Positions 28,401-38,254 of a stretch of DNA of 64,000 nucleotides are shown here, piece after piece. Positions within the stretch are counted from its first letter, which is position 1, and every line of letters begins with the position of its first letter. The stretch spans positions 12,806,760 to 12,870,759 of the forward strand of contig OY756969.1 of assembly GCA_963580455.1 (NCBI GenBank), written 5' to 3'. A program made the translations under genes and the position numbers. This DNA comes from Euonymus europaeus (lineage: Eukaryota; Streptophyta; Magnoliopsida; Celastrales; Celastraceae). The notes under the pieces were generated by a model that saw nothing but the letters and a program-made list of their open reading frames with translations, was not told the origin of the DNA and did not search any database.

Positions 28401-30962
28401 TGACAAAATGGACAAAACCTTTAAAAGCTCCTTCGTAGTTAGAGTTGAGCAACTTCGGACCATCAAAGTTGCTCGGTGTACACTTTTTATTGTTCTTCTA
28501 TGTGAAATTGTAAGAGTATAAGCTTCTTAGATTATTTTGATGTCAAAACAACAAGTTTCTATGACAAATGGACAAAACAGTTAAAAGCTCTTTCATAGAG
28601 AGAGTTGAGCAACTTCGGACCATTAAAGTTGCTCGGGGTACACTTTTTATTGTTCTTCTATGTCAAATTCGACAAGTATAAGCCCGCTAGATTATTTTGA
28701 TGCGGAAACACAAACTTTCTATGACAAATGGACAAAACAGTTAAAAGCTCTTTCATAGAGATAGTTGAGCAACTTCGGACCATTAAAGTTGCTCGGGGTA
28801 CACTTTTTATTGTTCTTCTATGTCAAATTCGACAAGTATAAGCCCGCTAGATTATTTTGATGCGGAAACACAAACTTTCTATGACAAATGGACAAAACCG
28901 TTAAAAGCTCCTCCATAAAGAGAGTTGAGCAAATTCTGACCATCAAAGTTGCTCGGGGTACACTTTTTATTGTTCTTCTATGTCAAATTCTACGAGTATA
29001 AGCTTGCCAGATTATTTCGATGCCAATACACTAAGTTTCTATGATAAATGGACAAAACAGTTAAAAGGTCCTTTATAGAGAGAGTTGAGCAACTTCGGAC
29101 CATGAAAGTTGCACGGGTTACACTTTTTATTGTTCTTGTATGTGAAATTTTACGAGTATAAAGCTTCCTAGATTATTTCGATGTCAAAAGAGCAACTTTT
29201 TATGACAAATGGACAAAACCGTTAAAAGCCCCTTCGTAGAGAGAGTTGAGCAACTTCGGACCATGAAAGTTGCTCGGTGTACACTTTTTATTGTTCTCCT
29301 ATGTGAAATTTTACGAGTATAAGCTTGCAAGATTATTTCGATGCCAAAATACCAACTTTCTATGACAAATGGACAAAACCGTTAAAAGCTCCAACATAGA
29401 GAGAGTCGAGCAACTTTGGACTATTTAAGTTGCTCGGGGTACACTTTTTATTGTTCTTCTATGTCAAATTCTACAAGTATAAAACTTGCTAGATTTTAAA
29501 GATGCGGAAACACAAACTTTCTATGACAAATGGACAAAACCGTTAAAAGCTCCTCCATAGAGAGAGTTGAGCAACTTCGGACCATCAAAGTTGATAGGGG
29601 TACACTTTTTATTGTTTTTCTATGTCAAATTCTACGAGTATAAGCTTGCTAGATTATTTCGATGCCAAAACACCAACTTTCTATGACAAGTGGACAAAAC
29701 CTTTAAAAGCTCATCGATAAAGAGAGTTGAGCAACTTCGGACCATCAAAGTTGCTCGGTGTACACTTTTTATTGTTCTTCTATGTGAAATTTTACGAGTA
29801 TAAAACTTGCTAGATTATTTTGATGCGGAAACACAAACTTTCTATGACAAATGGACAAAACCGTTAAAAGCTCCTCCATAGAGAGAGTTGAGCAATTTCG
29901 GACCATCAAAGTTGATAGGGGTACACTTTTTATTGTTCTTCTATGTCAAATTCTACGAGTATAAGCTTGCCAGATTATTTCGATGCCAATACACTAAGTT
30001 TCTATGATAAATGGACAAAACAGTTAAAAGGTCCTTTATAGAGAGAGTTGAGCAACTTCGGACCATGAAAGTTGCACGGGTTACACTTTTTATTGTTCTT
30101 CTATGTGAAATTTTACGAGTATAAAGCTTCCTAGATTATTTCGATGTCAAAAGAGCAACTTTCTATGACAAATGGACAAAACCGTTAAAAGCCCCTTCGT
30201 AGAGAGAGTTGAGCAACTTCGGACCATGAAAGTTGCTCGGTGTACACTTTTTATTGTTCTCCTATGTGAAATTTTACGAGTATAAGCTTGCAAGATTATT
30301 TCGATGCCAAAATACCAACTTTCTATGACAAATGGACAAAACCGTTAAAAGCTCCAACATAGAGAGAGTCGAGCAACTTTGGACTATTTAAGTTGCTCGG
30401 GGTACACTTTTTATTGTTCTTCTATGTCAAATTCTACAAGTATAAAACTTGCTAGATTGTAAAGATGCGGAAACACAAACTTTCTATGACAAATGGACAA
30501 AACCGTTAAAAGCTCCTCCATAGAGAGAGTTGAGCAACTTCGGACTATCAAAGTTGATAGGGGTACACTTTTTATTGTTTTTCTATGTCAAATTCTACGA
30601 GTATAAGCTTGCTAGATTATTTCGATGCCAATACACTAAGTTTCTATGATAAATGGACAAAACAGTTAAAAGGTCCTTCATAGAGAGAGTTGAGCAACTT
30701 CGGACCATGAAAGTTGCTCGGGGTACACTTTTTATTGTTCTTCTATGTGAAATTTTACGAGTATAAAGCTTCCAAGATTATTTCGATGTCAAAAGAGCAA
30801 GTTTCTATGACAAAATGGACAAAACCTTTAAAAGCTTCTTCGTAGTTAGAGTTGAGCAACTTCAGACCATCAAAGTTGCTCGGTGTACACTTTTTATTGT
30901 TCTTCTATGTGAAATTGTAAGAGTATAAGCTTCTTAGATTATTTTGATGTCAAAACAACAAG
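25480..30962. repeat. 25-monomer segmental duplication, offset 4013 bp
   Basis: Bases about 25480-26950 match about 29493-30963 at a constant offset of 4013 bp. Both copies hold the rare GATTTTAAAGATG variant (25479 and 29492), a CGATGCCAAAACACC hybrid (25648 and 29661), and the GCTTCTTCGTAG monomer (26821 and 30834). A single-monomer tandem duplication of the CTCTTTCATAG type lies between them (28561 and 28721, 160 bp apart). Confidence 0.75.
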
Positions 30963-32248
30963 TTTCTATGACAAATGGACAAAACCGTTAAAAGCTCCAA
31001 CATAGAGAGAGTCGAGCAACTTTGGACTATTTAAGTTGCTCGGGGTACACTTTTTATTGTTCTTCTATGTCAAATTCTACAAGTATAAAACTTGCTAGAT
31101 TGTAAAGATGCGGAAACACAAACTTTCTATGACAAATGGACAAAACCGTTAAAAGCTCCTCCATAGAGAGAGTTGAGCAACTTCGGACTATCAAAGTTGA
31201 TAGGGGTACACTTTTTATTGTTTTTCTATGTCAAATTCTACGAGTATAAGCTTGCTAGATTATTTCGATGCCAATACACTAAGTTTCTATGATAAATGGA
31301 CAAAACAGTTAAAAGGTCCTTCATAGAGAGAGTTGAGCAACTTCGGACCATGAAAGTTGCTCGGGGTACACTTTTTATTGTTCTTCTATGTGAAATTTTA
31401 CGAGTATAAAGCTTCCAAGATTATTTCGATGTCAAAAGAGCAAGTTTCTATGACAAAATGGACAAAACCTTTAAAAGCTTCTTCGTAGTTAGAGTTGAGC
31501 AACTTCAGACCATCAAAGTTGCTCGGTGTACACTTTTTATTGTTCTTCTATGTGAAATTGTAAGAGTATAAGCTTCTTAGATTATTTTGATGTCAAAACA
31601 ACAAGTTTCTATGACAAATGGACAAAACCGTTAAAAGCTCCAACATTGAGAGAGTCGAGCAACTTTGGACTATTTAAGTTGCTCGGGGTACACTTTTTAT
31701 TGTTCTTCTATGTCAAATTCTACAAGTATAAAACTTGCTAGATTGTAAAGATGCGGAAACACAAACTTTCTATGACAAATGGACAAAACCGTTAAAAGCT
31801 CCTCCATAGAGAGAGTTGAGCAACTTCGGACTATCAAAGTTGATAGGGGTACACTTTTTATTGTTTTTCTATGTCAAATTCTACGAGTATAAGCTTGCTA
31901 GATTATTTCGATGCCAATACACTAAGTTTCTATGATAAATGGACAAAACAGTTAAAAGGTCCTTCATAGAGAGAGTTGAGCAACTTCGGACCATGAAAGT
32001 TGCTCGGGGTACACTTTTTATTGTTCTTCTATGTGAAATTTTACGAGTATAAAGCTTCCAAGATTATTTCGATGTCAAAAGAGCAAGTTTCTATGACAAA
32101 ATGGACAAAACCTTTAAAAGCTTCTTCGTAGTTAGAGTTGAGCAACTTCAGACCATCAAAGTTGCTCGGTGTACACTTTTTATTGTTCTTCTATGTGAAA
32201 TTGTAAGAGTATAAGCTTCTTAGATTATTTTGATGTCAAAACAACAAG
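30320..32248. repeat. 4-monomer HOR, three copies of 643 bp
   Basis: Units are 30320-30962, 30963-31605 and 31606-32248. Each has the order CTCCAACATAG; CTCCTCC with GGACTATCAAAG; GTCCTTCATAG; GCTTCTTCGTAGTTAG with CTTCAGACC. The near identity of the three units points to very recent local amplification. Confidence 0.85.
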
Positions 32249-32845
32249 TTTCTATGACAAATGGACAAAACAGTTAAAAGCTCTTTCATAGAGAGAGTTG
32301 AGCAACTTCGGACCATTAAAGTTGCTCGGGGTACACTTTTTATTGTTCTTCTATGTCAAATTCGACAAGTATAAGCCCGCTAGATTATTTTGATGCGGAA
32401 TCACAAACTTTCTATGACAAATGGACAAAACCGTTAAAAGCTCCTCCATAAAGAGAGTTGAGCAAATTCTGACCATCAAAGTTGCTCGGGGAACACTTTT
32501 TATTGTTCTTCTATGTCAAATTCTACGAGTATAAGCTTGCTAGATTATTTCGATGCCAATACACCAAGTTTCTATGATAAATGGACAAAACATTCAAAAG
32601 GTCCTTCATAGAGAGATTTGAGCAACTTCGGACCATGAAAGTTGCTCGAGGTACACTTTTTATTGTTCTTCTATGTGAAATTTTACGAGTATAAAGCTTC
32701 CTAGATTATTTCGATGTCAAAAGAGCAAGTTTCTATGACAAATGGACAAAACCGTTAAAAGCTCATCCATAGAGAGAGTTGAGCAACTTCGGACTATCCA
32801 AGTTGCTCGGTGTACACTTTTTATTGTTCTCCTATGTGAAATTTT

Positions 32846-32850
32846 ACGAG
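32846..32850. repeat. Target-site duplication, left (ACGAG)
   Basis: ACGAG directly precedes the TG that opens the 5' LTR and reappears directly after the CA that closes the 3' LTR. In intact monomers the site reads TTTTACGAGTATAAGC. Five bases is the duplication length usual for Ty3/gypsy integrases. Confidence 0.95.
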
Positions 32851-33231
32851 TGTTATACCCCATTTTTGTCCGGATTTCCTCCCTGTAATAAAAAAAATAC
32901 GAAACAAAAAAAAAAACAACAAACAAAATAGAAAATAGAAAAATACATTGTACATAAAATGAATAAAGGACCCAAATAGACCAAGCCCAAACCAAGCCAA
33001 GCCCAAATAGACTTAAACCCAAACCTAACAATCCATGTTTTGGGCCCATCTCCAAAGAAGCTTCCAAATGACATTAAGGGAGGTGATGGGAGGCGGACAG
33101 AAGATGGGAACAGGGATGGGTTGAAGCCGGTGAGTTTAAGAGGAAAACATAGAGCATTAAAGAGGAGGATGGGGGGAGTAATGGTGGGGATTGATGAGGG
33201 GAATGGGCAGAGTGAGAGGCCCGGCTGAGAT

Positions 33232-33320
33232 TGATACAAAAGAAAGAGAAAGAAGTGAGGGAGAGAGGGCCAGAGAGAGAGAGGAAAAAAAACCGGAAGG
33301 AAGAAAAAGGAGGAACCAGG
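33232..33320 (+). promoter_or_regulatory. GA-rich tract in the LTR
   Basis: Almost uninterrupted purines with GAGAGAG runs, repeated at 48941-49029 in the 3' LTR. GAGA tracts are known binding sites for plant BBR/BPC factors. A regulatory role here is only inferred, and the tract may simply be low-complexity sequence. Confidence 0.35.
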
Positions 33321-33870
33321 AGAGCACCAGAGAAGACCGATTCGAGGAAGCAGAGCAAAACGGAGAGAGAGAGAGGCCTCAACCACCTCGCCGGACCACC
33401 TCCTCACCGTCTCCACAAGTCCCCGACCTCATCATTTTCCCCACCCTCAAAATCTCGAACCGGATCCATTTGCCTCATCACCCAGAAGCACCATCGGAAA
33501 CACCCACCTCAACCGGAGCTTTCCCTACCTTCATACCCGCCTCTGTTTTTGGATCTATTTTCTTTAGAGATTGAAAGGTAATTCCTTGTCCCTCTCTCTG
33601 TAAACTCAAATCTTCATATATTATGTTGATGTTTGTTTCTCAAAAACTGGATTGAGGGTTTTTCATATGCTTTGATTCGACACTGCTCCTTTGTTCTATT
33701 ACTGTTTTGTTTCTTGGTTATCTCCTGTTGTTTTCTCTGTTTCCTTCTTTGGTTTGCTTGCTTCGGTTTTTGTTTCACTCGTCGGAGCCGGTTGGAGATA
33801 CATCAACGGAGGCGGAGACCAGTCCACCTCAGTCAGACGGAGAAGGAAGAGCCACGGTTGGGTTGTAACA

Positions 33871-34149
33871 TTGGGCCAGAAAAGGTTATTGTATTGGGCC
33901 AGTGGATTGTGCATGTTGGGCCAGCCATGACGGGTAATACATATTGGGTTTCCAGTTTTTGATTGAGGTATTGGGCCGGTGTTGATGGTAAGACATTGGG
34001 CCAAGTTTAGATTATTTAGTTTGGGCTCTTTTGACTCATAAATTGGTATTATATTGGGTCAATACATATGGGTTTGGTTTAATCTGTTTAATGGGCCAGT
34101 ATTGGTAATTTGATTCACATATATTTGGATCACATTTGTATATTGGGCT
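33871..34149 (+). promoter_or_regulatory. Cluster of TGGGCC/T motifs in the LTR
   Basis: TTGGGCC occurs at 33871, 33894, 33916, 33971 and 33996, TTTGGGCT at about 34020, ATGGGCC at 34091, and TTGGGCT at 34143. Five of the TTGGGCC copies fall within 132 bp. TGGGCY is the core of plant site II promoter elements bound by TCP factors, which act in dividing cells. The same cluster is in the 3' LTR at 49580-49858. That it controls the element is inference. Confidence 0.45.
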
Positions 34150-34750
34150 TTGGGTTTATAACTTAAACATGGGGATTATTGGGGTAGAATTTAATAGGCC
34201 CAAAGTCATATAAATTGTAACCCATGTAAATAATGTAAATAGTGGAATACATACATGTATATTTAGGATGTTAGAAACACAAAAATTTTGTTGCTTAGTA
34301 TGCATGTTTAGACTTTATGTAAATTGTGAATATTTGGATTGCATATTCAAAATCTTATTTCATCGATATGCCATGAAAAAGACGCAACGCGAGAACAATT
34401 AAATCTAAGCCGTCTCACCTTAAATAATGACACCAAGACTAATATGAGAAACTCGTATTCCGTTTAAATACCAAAAGAGCCTTCAAGATATTGGGGTTTT
34501 TGTCGGCATTTATTCAGAACACTTGATTTTCGTGGAACCAAAAAGCAAATTTATTTTTAGGGATTAGAAGAATCTATTTAAGGACTCAAGAGGGGGTTTA
34601 AAGATATTTGACCCATCTAATGAGCCTTAAATGTATTTTTTCTTTTCTCATAAAGAATATGATTGTGAGTATGGCTTAAATTGACCGAGTGGGTGTCTGT
34701 GGATCGATTTGATGCATCAATCGAATTCCAAAAATTCACAACCTTTTCAA

Positions 34751-35070
34751 AATTATCAAAACCACTTCAAGTGGACTTTTCATCAATCTCCAAATTATTT
34801 CAGCCAAGCCGGGAATGGCTGTAGTGATCCCGTGCACCTCTTTTAAATTATCAAAACCACTTCAAGTGGGATTTTTCATCATTCTCCAAAATATTTTCAG
34901 CCAAGCCGGGAATGGCTGTAGTGATCCCGTGCACCTCTTTTAAATTATCAAAACCACTTCAAGTGGATTTTTCATCATTTTCTAAAAATATTTTCAGCCA
35001 AGCCGGGAATGGCTGTAGTGATCCCGTGCACCGCTTTTAAATGATCAAAATCACTTCCAGTGGATTTTTC
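34751..35070 (+). repeat. 96-bp tandem repeat inside the LTR, about 3.4 copies
   Basis: Units begin at 34751, 34846, 34943 and 35040 (spacing 95, 97, 97), the last incomplete. Each holds ATCAAAACCACTTCAAGTGG, an inverted repeat CCACTTcaAGTGG, and the segment AGCCAAGCCGGGAATGGCTG, itself with an AGCCA/TGGCT inverted repeat, followed by TAGTGATCCCGTGCACC. The same block lies at 50460-50779 in the other LTR. It sits in the presumed U3 just upstream of the TATA box, so an enhancer-like role is possible. Confidence 0.85.
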
Positions 35071-35138
35071 ATCCAAGCATCAAATTGCCACAATATTAAT
35101 GGGGTCAAACCCACTCAATTGAAACATGGACTTTCTAG

Positions 35139-35147
35139 TATATATAG
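35139..35147 (+). promoter_or_regulatory. Candidate TATA box of the retroelement promoter
   Basis: TATATATAG lies 232 bp before the LTR end. A start about 30 bp downstream would fall near 35170-35180. AATAAG at 35214-35219 could serve as the polyadenylation signal in the 3' copy (50923-50928), giving a short R region. This would make nearly all of the LTR U3. Placement rests on motif and position only. The 3' LTR copy is at 50848-50856. Confidence 0.5.
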
Positions 35148-35380
35148 AAATTCATTAAAGCAATTGAGACATACAAACTCTTTTCAAAACAAAATTTGAG
35201 CCAAATAAGATAACATTTTCAAGGCAACCGTTTTTCGGGAGTTGTGGGGTGCCTAACACCTTCCCCATGCTCAATAGATCCCCTTACCCATTTCTTTCTC
35301 GTAGACCATATTAGGTGTCCAATTGCACCTTAAAAATCAATTGGTGGCGACTTCATTTTTTTCGAGCCGGTTGCTTCAGC

Positions 35381-35398
35381 TGGCGACTTCACTGGGGA
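35381..35398 (+). other. Primer binding site for minus-strand synthesis
   Basis: TGGCGACTTCACTGGGGA starts 2 bp after the 5' LTR, the usual place for the tRNA primer site, and begins TGG as expected for pairing with a CCA tail. It is unlike the initiator-Met site (TGGTATCAGAGC). Ogre elements are reported to use tRNA-Arg, and this sequence fits that as far as I recall. The tRNA identity is not checked. Confidence 0.8.
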
Positions 35399-35613
35399 TG
35401 TATGGTTATGATACCAAAGGGGTCGAGCCTTTTTCTTTTTGTTTTCTTATCTTGGCTAATTTGTTTGTTATATAATTTTTATGAATGATTTAATACGTTT
35501 GTCCATGATTGTAGATATTTGACAGGTTCTGTGGTTACAAGTATAGATACGGTATGATTGCTCCACACACACATCACTATTCACATGCACACAAACGACC
35601 CATAAAAACCCGG

Positions 35614-35680
35614 GTCTTACTAGTGATTAGTGAGGGTTGATTCTTGCTTTTGATGGACTTTGTCCTCACGTAAGCAAGGA
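35614..35680 (+). other. Conserved leader hairpin, 5' copy
   Basis: GTCTTACTAGTGATTAGT is followed by a 37-nt block with a 7-bp inverted repeat, CTTGCTT (35643) and AAGCAAG (35672). Nearly the same block recurs after pol at 45801-45868. The loop contains CACGTAAGC, which resembles a splice donor (GT at 35670). Confidence 0.65.
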
Positions 35681-36172
35681 AAAACATCCTCCTGGATTGA
35701 CGTCCCTTCAAGATATTGGGGGATGGGCTCCACTTCCAGATATGGGGTGTGTGCTAACCTAATCCAGTAACCTCTCGCGTATTCGCGATGTAGTTAGATA
35801 TGCTACCTATACGCACATCAGTTCATCCTTAGATCCGGTTCGAGACCTTCAAAAGTATATAAGAATTTGGCCCCGTTTAAAGACAATGGAGAGATTCATC
35901 TATCCTTATCTCCATTTATTTTTGTTTTGTTTACATATTTTACGTTCACCTAGAATATCCACACATAAGCATACAGTGTTTAGATACATGTTCATATATT
36001 ATTTTATGCAGTTATTGTGTACATATTGATTTAGTTTGTATTCATATATTTGTCAGCATACGTGTTATTTGTTTGTACATATGTTTTGTACCATACTTCT
36101 TGACATTATGTACATACTCATTTTTTCATACGCCCATACATTCACTAGGCACACTCTTTGCAATTCGACAAG

Positions 36173-38254
36173 ATGATGTTTGCAGAAGCAGTGATAGGGA
36201 CGAGCCATATGGAGCGAGACCATTCATGGGAGGTTAAGGAAGCATTGGAAGGTTTGCAAATAGAGCTTGGGGACAGTTTGAAGGAGGATTTGCCTCTTGG
36301 AGCTGTTCGAAAAACGCAATTTCAAGAGCAAGCGCCACCAGGTCTGGCACAGTTTTGGGAGAAACAAAGCATTGAAGCACGTAAAAGCTTCGGGAAGATC
36401 TATGGGCATATCGGGCATTTGCTGACCATCAGGGTACCTATAACCCTTCTCCAAGCAGCTACACATTATTGGGACCCAGCATACCGATGTTACACTTTTA
36501 ACTCAACAGATATGTCCCCCTTGGTGGAAGAATATGGTCAACTTTTGGGGTATGACCCACATGTTAACAAAGTCTACAACCCAGGAGAAGTTACAGACGG
36601 CAGGAAGATCGTTCACAAGCTGTTGAAGATAGATCAGACTAAGACTCCAGGAAAAGATAAAGGCACTGTCTGGGTGTTTCCTATAGACAAATTGATGAGT
36701 TTTGCTCAAGGAAAGTTTGAGACTCCAGAGGGACAGATGGCTTTTGCTCTAGCTATATATGGAGCGGTATTGTTTCCGTGTGCAGGAGGCTATGTGGAGA
36801 AAAATGTGATTAAGTTGGTTCACCTTGTCAAGTATGGCACCAATCCTATACCATCAATCATATGTGAGACAATTCGGTCTCTCAATCATTGCCGCATTCA
36901 AGGAGAGGGCAGTTTTAGGGGATGCTCACAATTACTCGGTCTCTGGTTGGTGAGTCACTTAAGATATCCAAAAAAGATTGGGGCTCCAATTGTTATGTTT
37001 GAAGATCATACTCGTCCGCTCAGAGATCCGTTTCATAATTTCAAAGCAGCAAAGATACAGTCCAAGGTGCCGGGGGTTGATGTGTGGAGACGCTTCTTGG
37101 AAGAATTGAAGCCTGAGCTTACTTTTGATAGAGCGGTATGGTACAAGCCAAAGGGTTTACTCTACAAGTGTGGGGAGTATAATTGGCTACCTTTGATAGG
37201 ACCTTGGGGCGGCACTAGTCAAGCACCGGCAATGTTCCTCCGTCAAGAAGGGTGCAATCTATGCGTGCCTGTTACACATGGTCTGATGGAGTTCGACTTC
37301 TCACATGGAGATGAGAAAGGGAAGGGGTTATCTCGGCAGGCGGTAGATGCATGGAAAAGAACTCATGTGATGATGCGGGGAAAACTCACTATGGACACCA
37401 AAGGAAAAGATCGATATGTTCATTGGCTCCAAGAAAGGAAAAAGACGATAACACAGCCTAGCAGTCTCCTTACTCAAAAGAAGATGTCTTATGGGAAGGA
37501 AAGTCAGACTCTGGAGGTTTTGTCAGATAGGGATGAAGAAGGAGTTGATGCCCCAATCGAAATAGCAGCATTTCAGAATTCGTGGAAGCAAAGGTTCCAA
37601 AAAAGCGAAAATGAATGTAGAGGGCTGAAAAGGAAGATTTTAGAAGAAAGAGAAATTGAGAAAAAGAAATTCGATGCACTAGAGAGGCAATTCATGAAGT
37701 TGCAAGAAGAGAGAGATAAAATGAGGATGAGCCAAGTAGAAGAGGAAAGGGCGAGGATGCAAGTAGAGTCTCACGAACTACGCGGGCAAATTCGAGAGCT
37801 AAATGTAGAGCTCGTCTCATGGAAAGAAGATGTTTATCAGCTACAACTGCAAATGCATCGAGACAGGAGGGAAAAAAAGGAGGCTGAAGCTGAGAGAGAG
37901 AGATCGATTGAGCAAATAAATGAGGTATGGGAAAAAAATCAGCAGCAGATGGATGAGATTGAAGTTTTGAATAGGAACAATAATGATTTACATGCGATGC
38001 TAGAAGAAAGCCAGCTAGAGCAAAAAAATACGAGATTTAGAGTGCGGCTAATGATGAGCCGCTTGATGTCTTTGTCTGAATGGGCTAGGAGCTATGAAGG
38101 GCGTTTGAGGAAGTTGGACTCAAATCCCGCACTGGAGATGACAGGGCTAACAGGGATTTGGGCGCTCTTGAGAGATTTGAAGGGGGACCTACAAGAGCTT
38201 CAGAGGAGATTGAATGTAGTTCTGGATGAGGTCCCAGTTGTCCAAGTAGAATAA
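36173..38254 (+). CDS. ORF1 protein, DUF7745-like domain plus coiled coil
   Basis: A 693-codon ORF upstream of gag, the position of the extra ORF1 in Ogre elements, whose function is unknown. The frame is open from the TAG at 36146, and the first ATG is 36173, directly followed by a second ATG. Residues about 60-420 resemble the plant domain DUF7745, common in retroelement-derived proteins. Visible hallmarks are FGKIYGHIGHLL, a HYWDPAYRCYTF motif, and PLVEEYGQLLGY. Residues about 465-635 are rich in E, K, R, Q and M in a heptad-like pattern and should form a long coiled coil, suggesting self-association. There is no membrane segment or signal peptide. It is intact and lies in the same frame as gag-pro, 177 bp downstream. 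Family assignment is from memory of the motif, and no biochemical role is known. Confidence 0.8.
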   Translation: MMFAEAVIGTSHMERDHSWEVKEALEGLQIELGDSLKEDLPLGAVRKTQFQEQAPPGLAQFWEKQSIEARKSFGKIYGHIGHLLTIRVPITLLQAATHYWDPAYRCYTFNSTDMSPLVEEYGQLLGYDPHVNKVYNPGEVTDGRKIVHKLLKIDQTKTPGKDKGTVWVFPIDKLMSFAQGKFETPEGQMAFALAIYGAVLFPCAGGYVEKNVIKLVHLVKYGTNPIPSIICETIRSLNHCRIQGEGSFRGCSQLLGLWLVSHLRYPKKIGAPIVMFEDHTRPLRDPFHNFKAAKIQSKVPGVDVWRRFLEELKPELTFDRAVWYKPKGLLYKCGEYNWLPLIGPWGGTSQAPAMFLRQEGCNLCVPVTHGLMEFDFSHGDEKGKGLSRQAVDAWKRTHVMMRGKLTMDTKGKDRYVHWLQERKKTITQPSSLLTQKKMSYGKESQTLEVLSDRDEEGVDAPIEIAAFQNSWKQRFQKSENECRGLKRKILEEREIEKKKFDALERQFMKLQEERDKMRMSQVEEERARMQVESHELRGQIRELNVELVSWKEDVYQLQLQMHRDRREKKEAEAERERSIEQINEVWEKNQQQMDEIEVLNRNNNDLHAMLEESQLEQKNTRFRVRLMMSRLMSLSEWARSYEGRLRKLDSNPALEMTGLTGIWALLRDLKGDLQELQRRLNVVLDEVPVVQVE

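Larger units (their letters stand above)
1..32850. repeat. Satellite array, left arm (160-161 bp monomer)
   Basis: About 205 head-to-tail monomers, AT-rich. The spacing of the conserved TTTCTATGAYAAATGG motif is 160 or 161 bp (for example positions 11, 171, 332, 492 and 653). Monomers share this motif, GTTGAGCAA, and a TACACTTTTTATTGTT block, and differ at diagnostic sites. Examples are CTCCTCCATAG, GTCCTTTATAG with GCACGGGTTACAC, CCCCTTCGTAG, CTCCAACATAG with GAGTCGAGC, CTCATCGATAAAG, CTCCTTCGTAGTTAG, and CTCTTTCATAG. Many copies hold a HindIII site (AAGCTT) and others have AAACTT instead, so a HindIII ladder is expected. The short open frames of 62-67 codons that recur here are a by-product of the monomer sequence, not genes. 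The array continues beyond base 1. Its position (centromeric, pericentromeric, or subtelomeric) cannot be read from the sequence. Confidence 0.97.
32851..35378 (+). repeat. 5' LTR (2528 bp)
   Basis: Starts TGTTATACCCC and ends GGTTGCTTCA. Its first 250 bp hold A-rich runs and GCCCAAA motifs. A GA-rich stretch follows at about 33232-33320, then a cluster of TGGGCC motifs (33871-34149), a 96-bp tandem repeat (34751-35070), and a TATA box near the 3' end. Several open frames of 60-190 codons on both strands occur identically in both LTRs. They overlap each other in different frames, are rich in low-complexity sequence, and resemble nothing I know, so I do not call them genes. Confidence 0.97.
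35379..36172 (+). other. Untranslated leader of the retroelement
   Basis: About 790 bp between the LTR and the first ATG of ORF1. It holds the primer site, the hairpin at 35643-35678, and an AT-rich, pyrimidine-biased stretch (about 35900-36140) with many short stops. I see no gene. A packaging signal would be expected in this region in a functional element but cannot be identified by sequence alone. Confidence 0.7.

Noticed and set aside
1..32850. CRISPR-like appearance of regular repeats
   Set aside because: Repeats are contiguous 160-bp monomers without unique spacers, in a plant context.
32717..33574. Overlapping open frames of 60-187 codons on both strands in the 5' LTR, copied at 48447-49283
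   Set aside because: They lie in different overlapping frames, consist of low-complexity GA/CT-rich sequence, and one runs across the satellite-LTR junction, so it arose only on insertion.
33633..34004. 109-, 79- and 101-codon open frames in the TGGGCC-rich part of the LTR (also 49342-49713)
   Set aside because: They overlap on opposite strands, follow the repeated TTGGGCC motif, and show no recognisable protein. A regulatory reading fits better.
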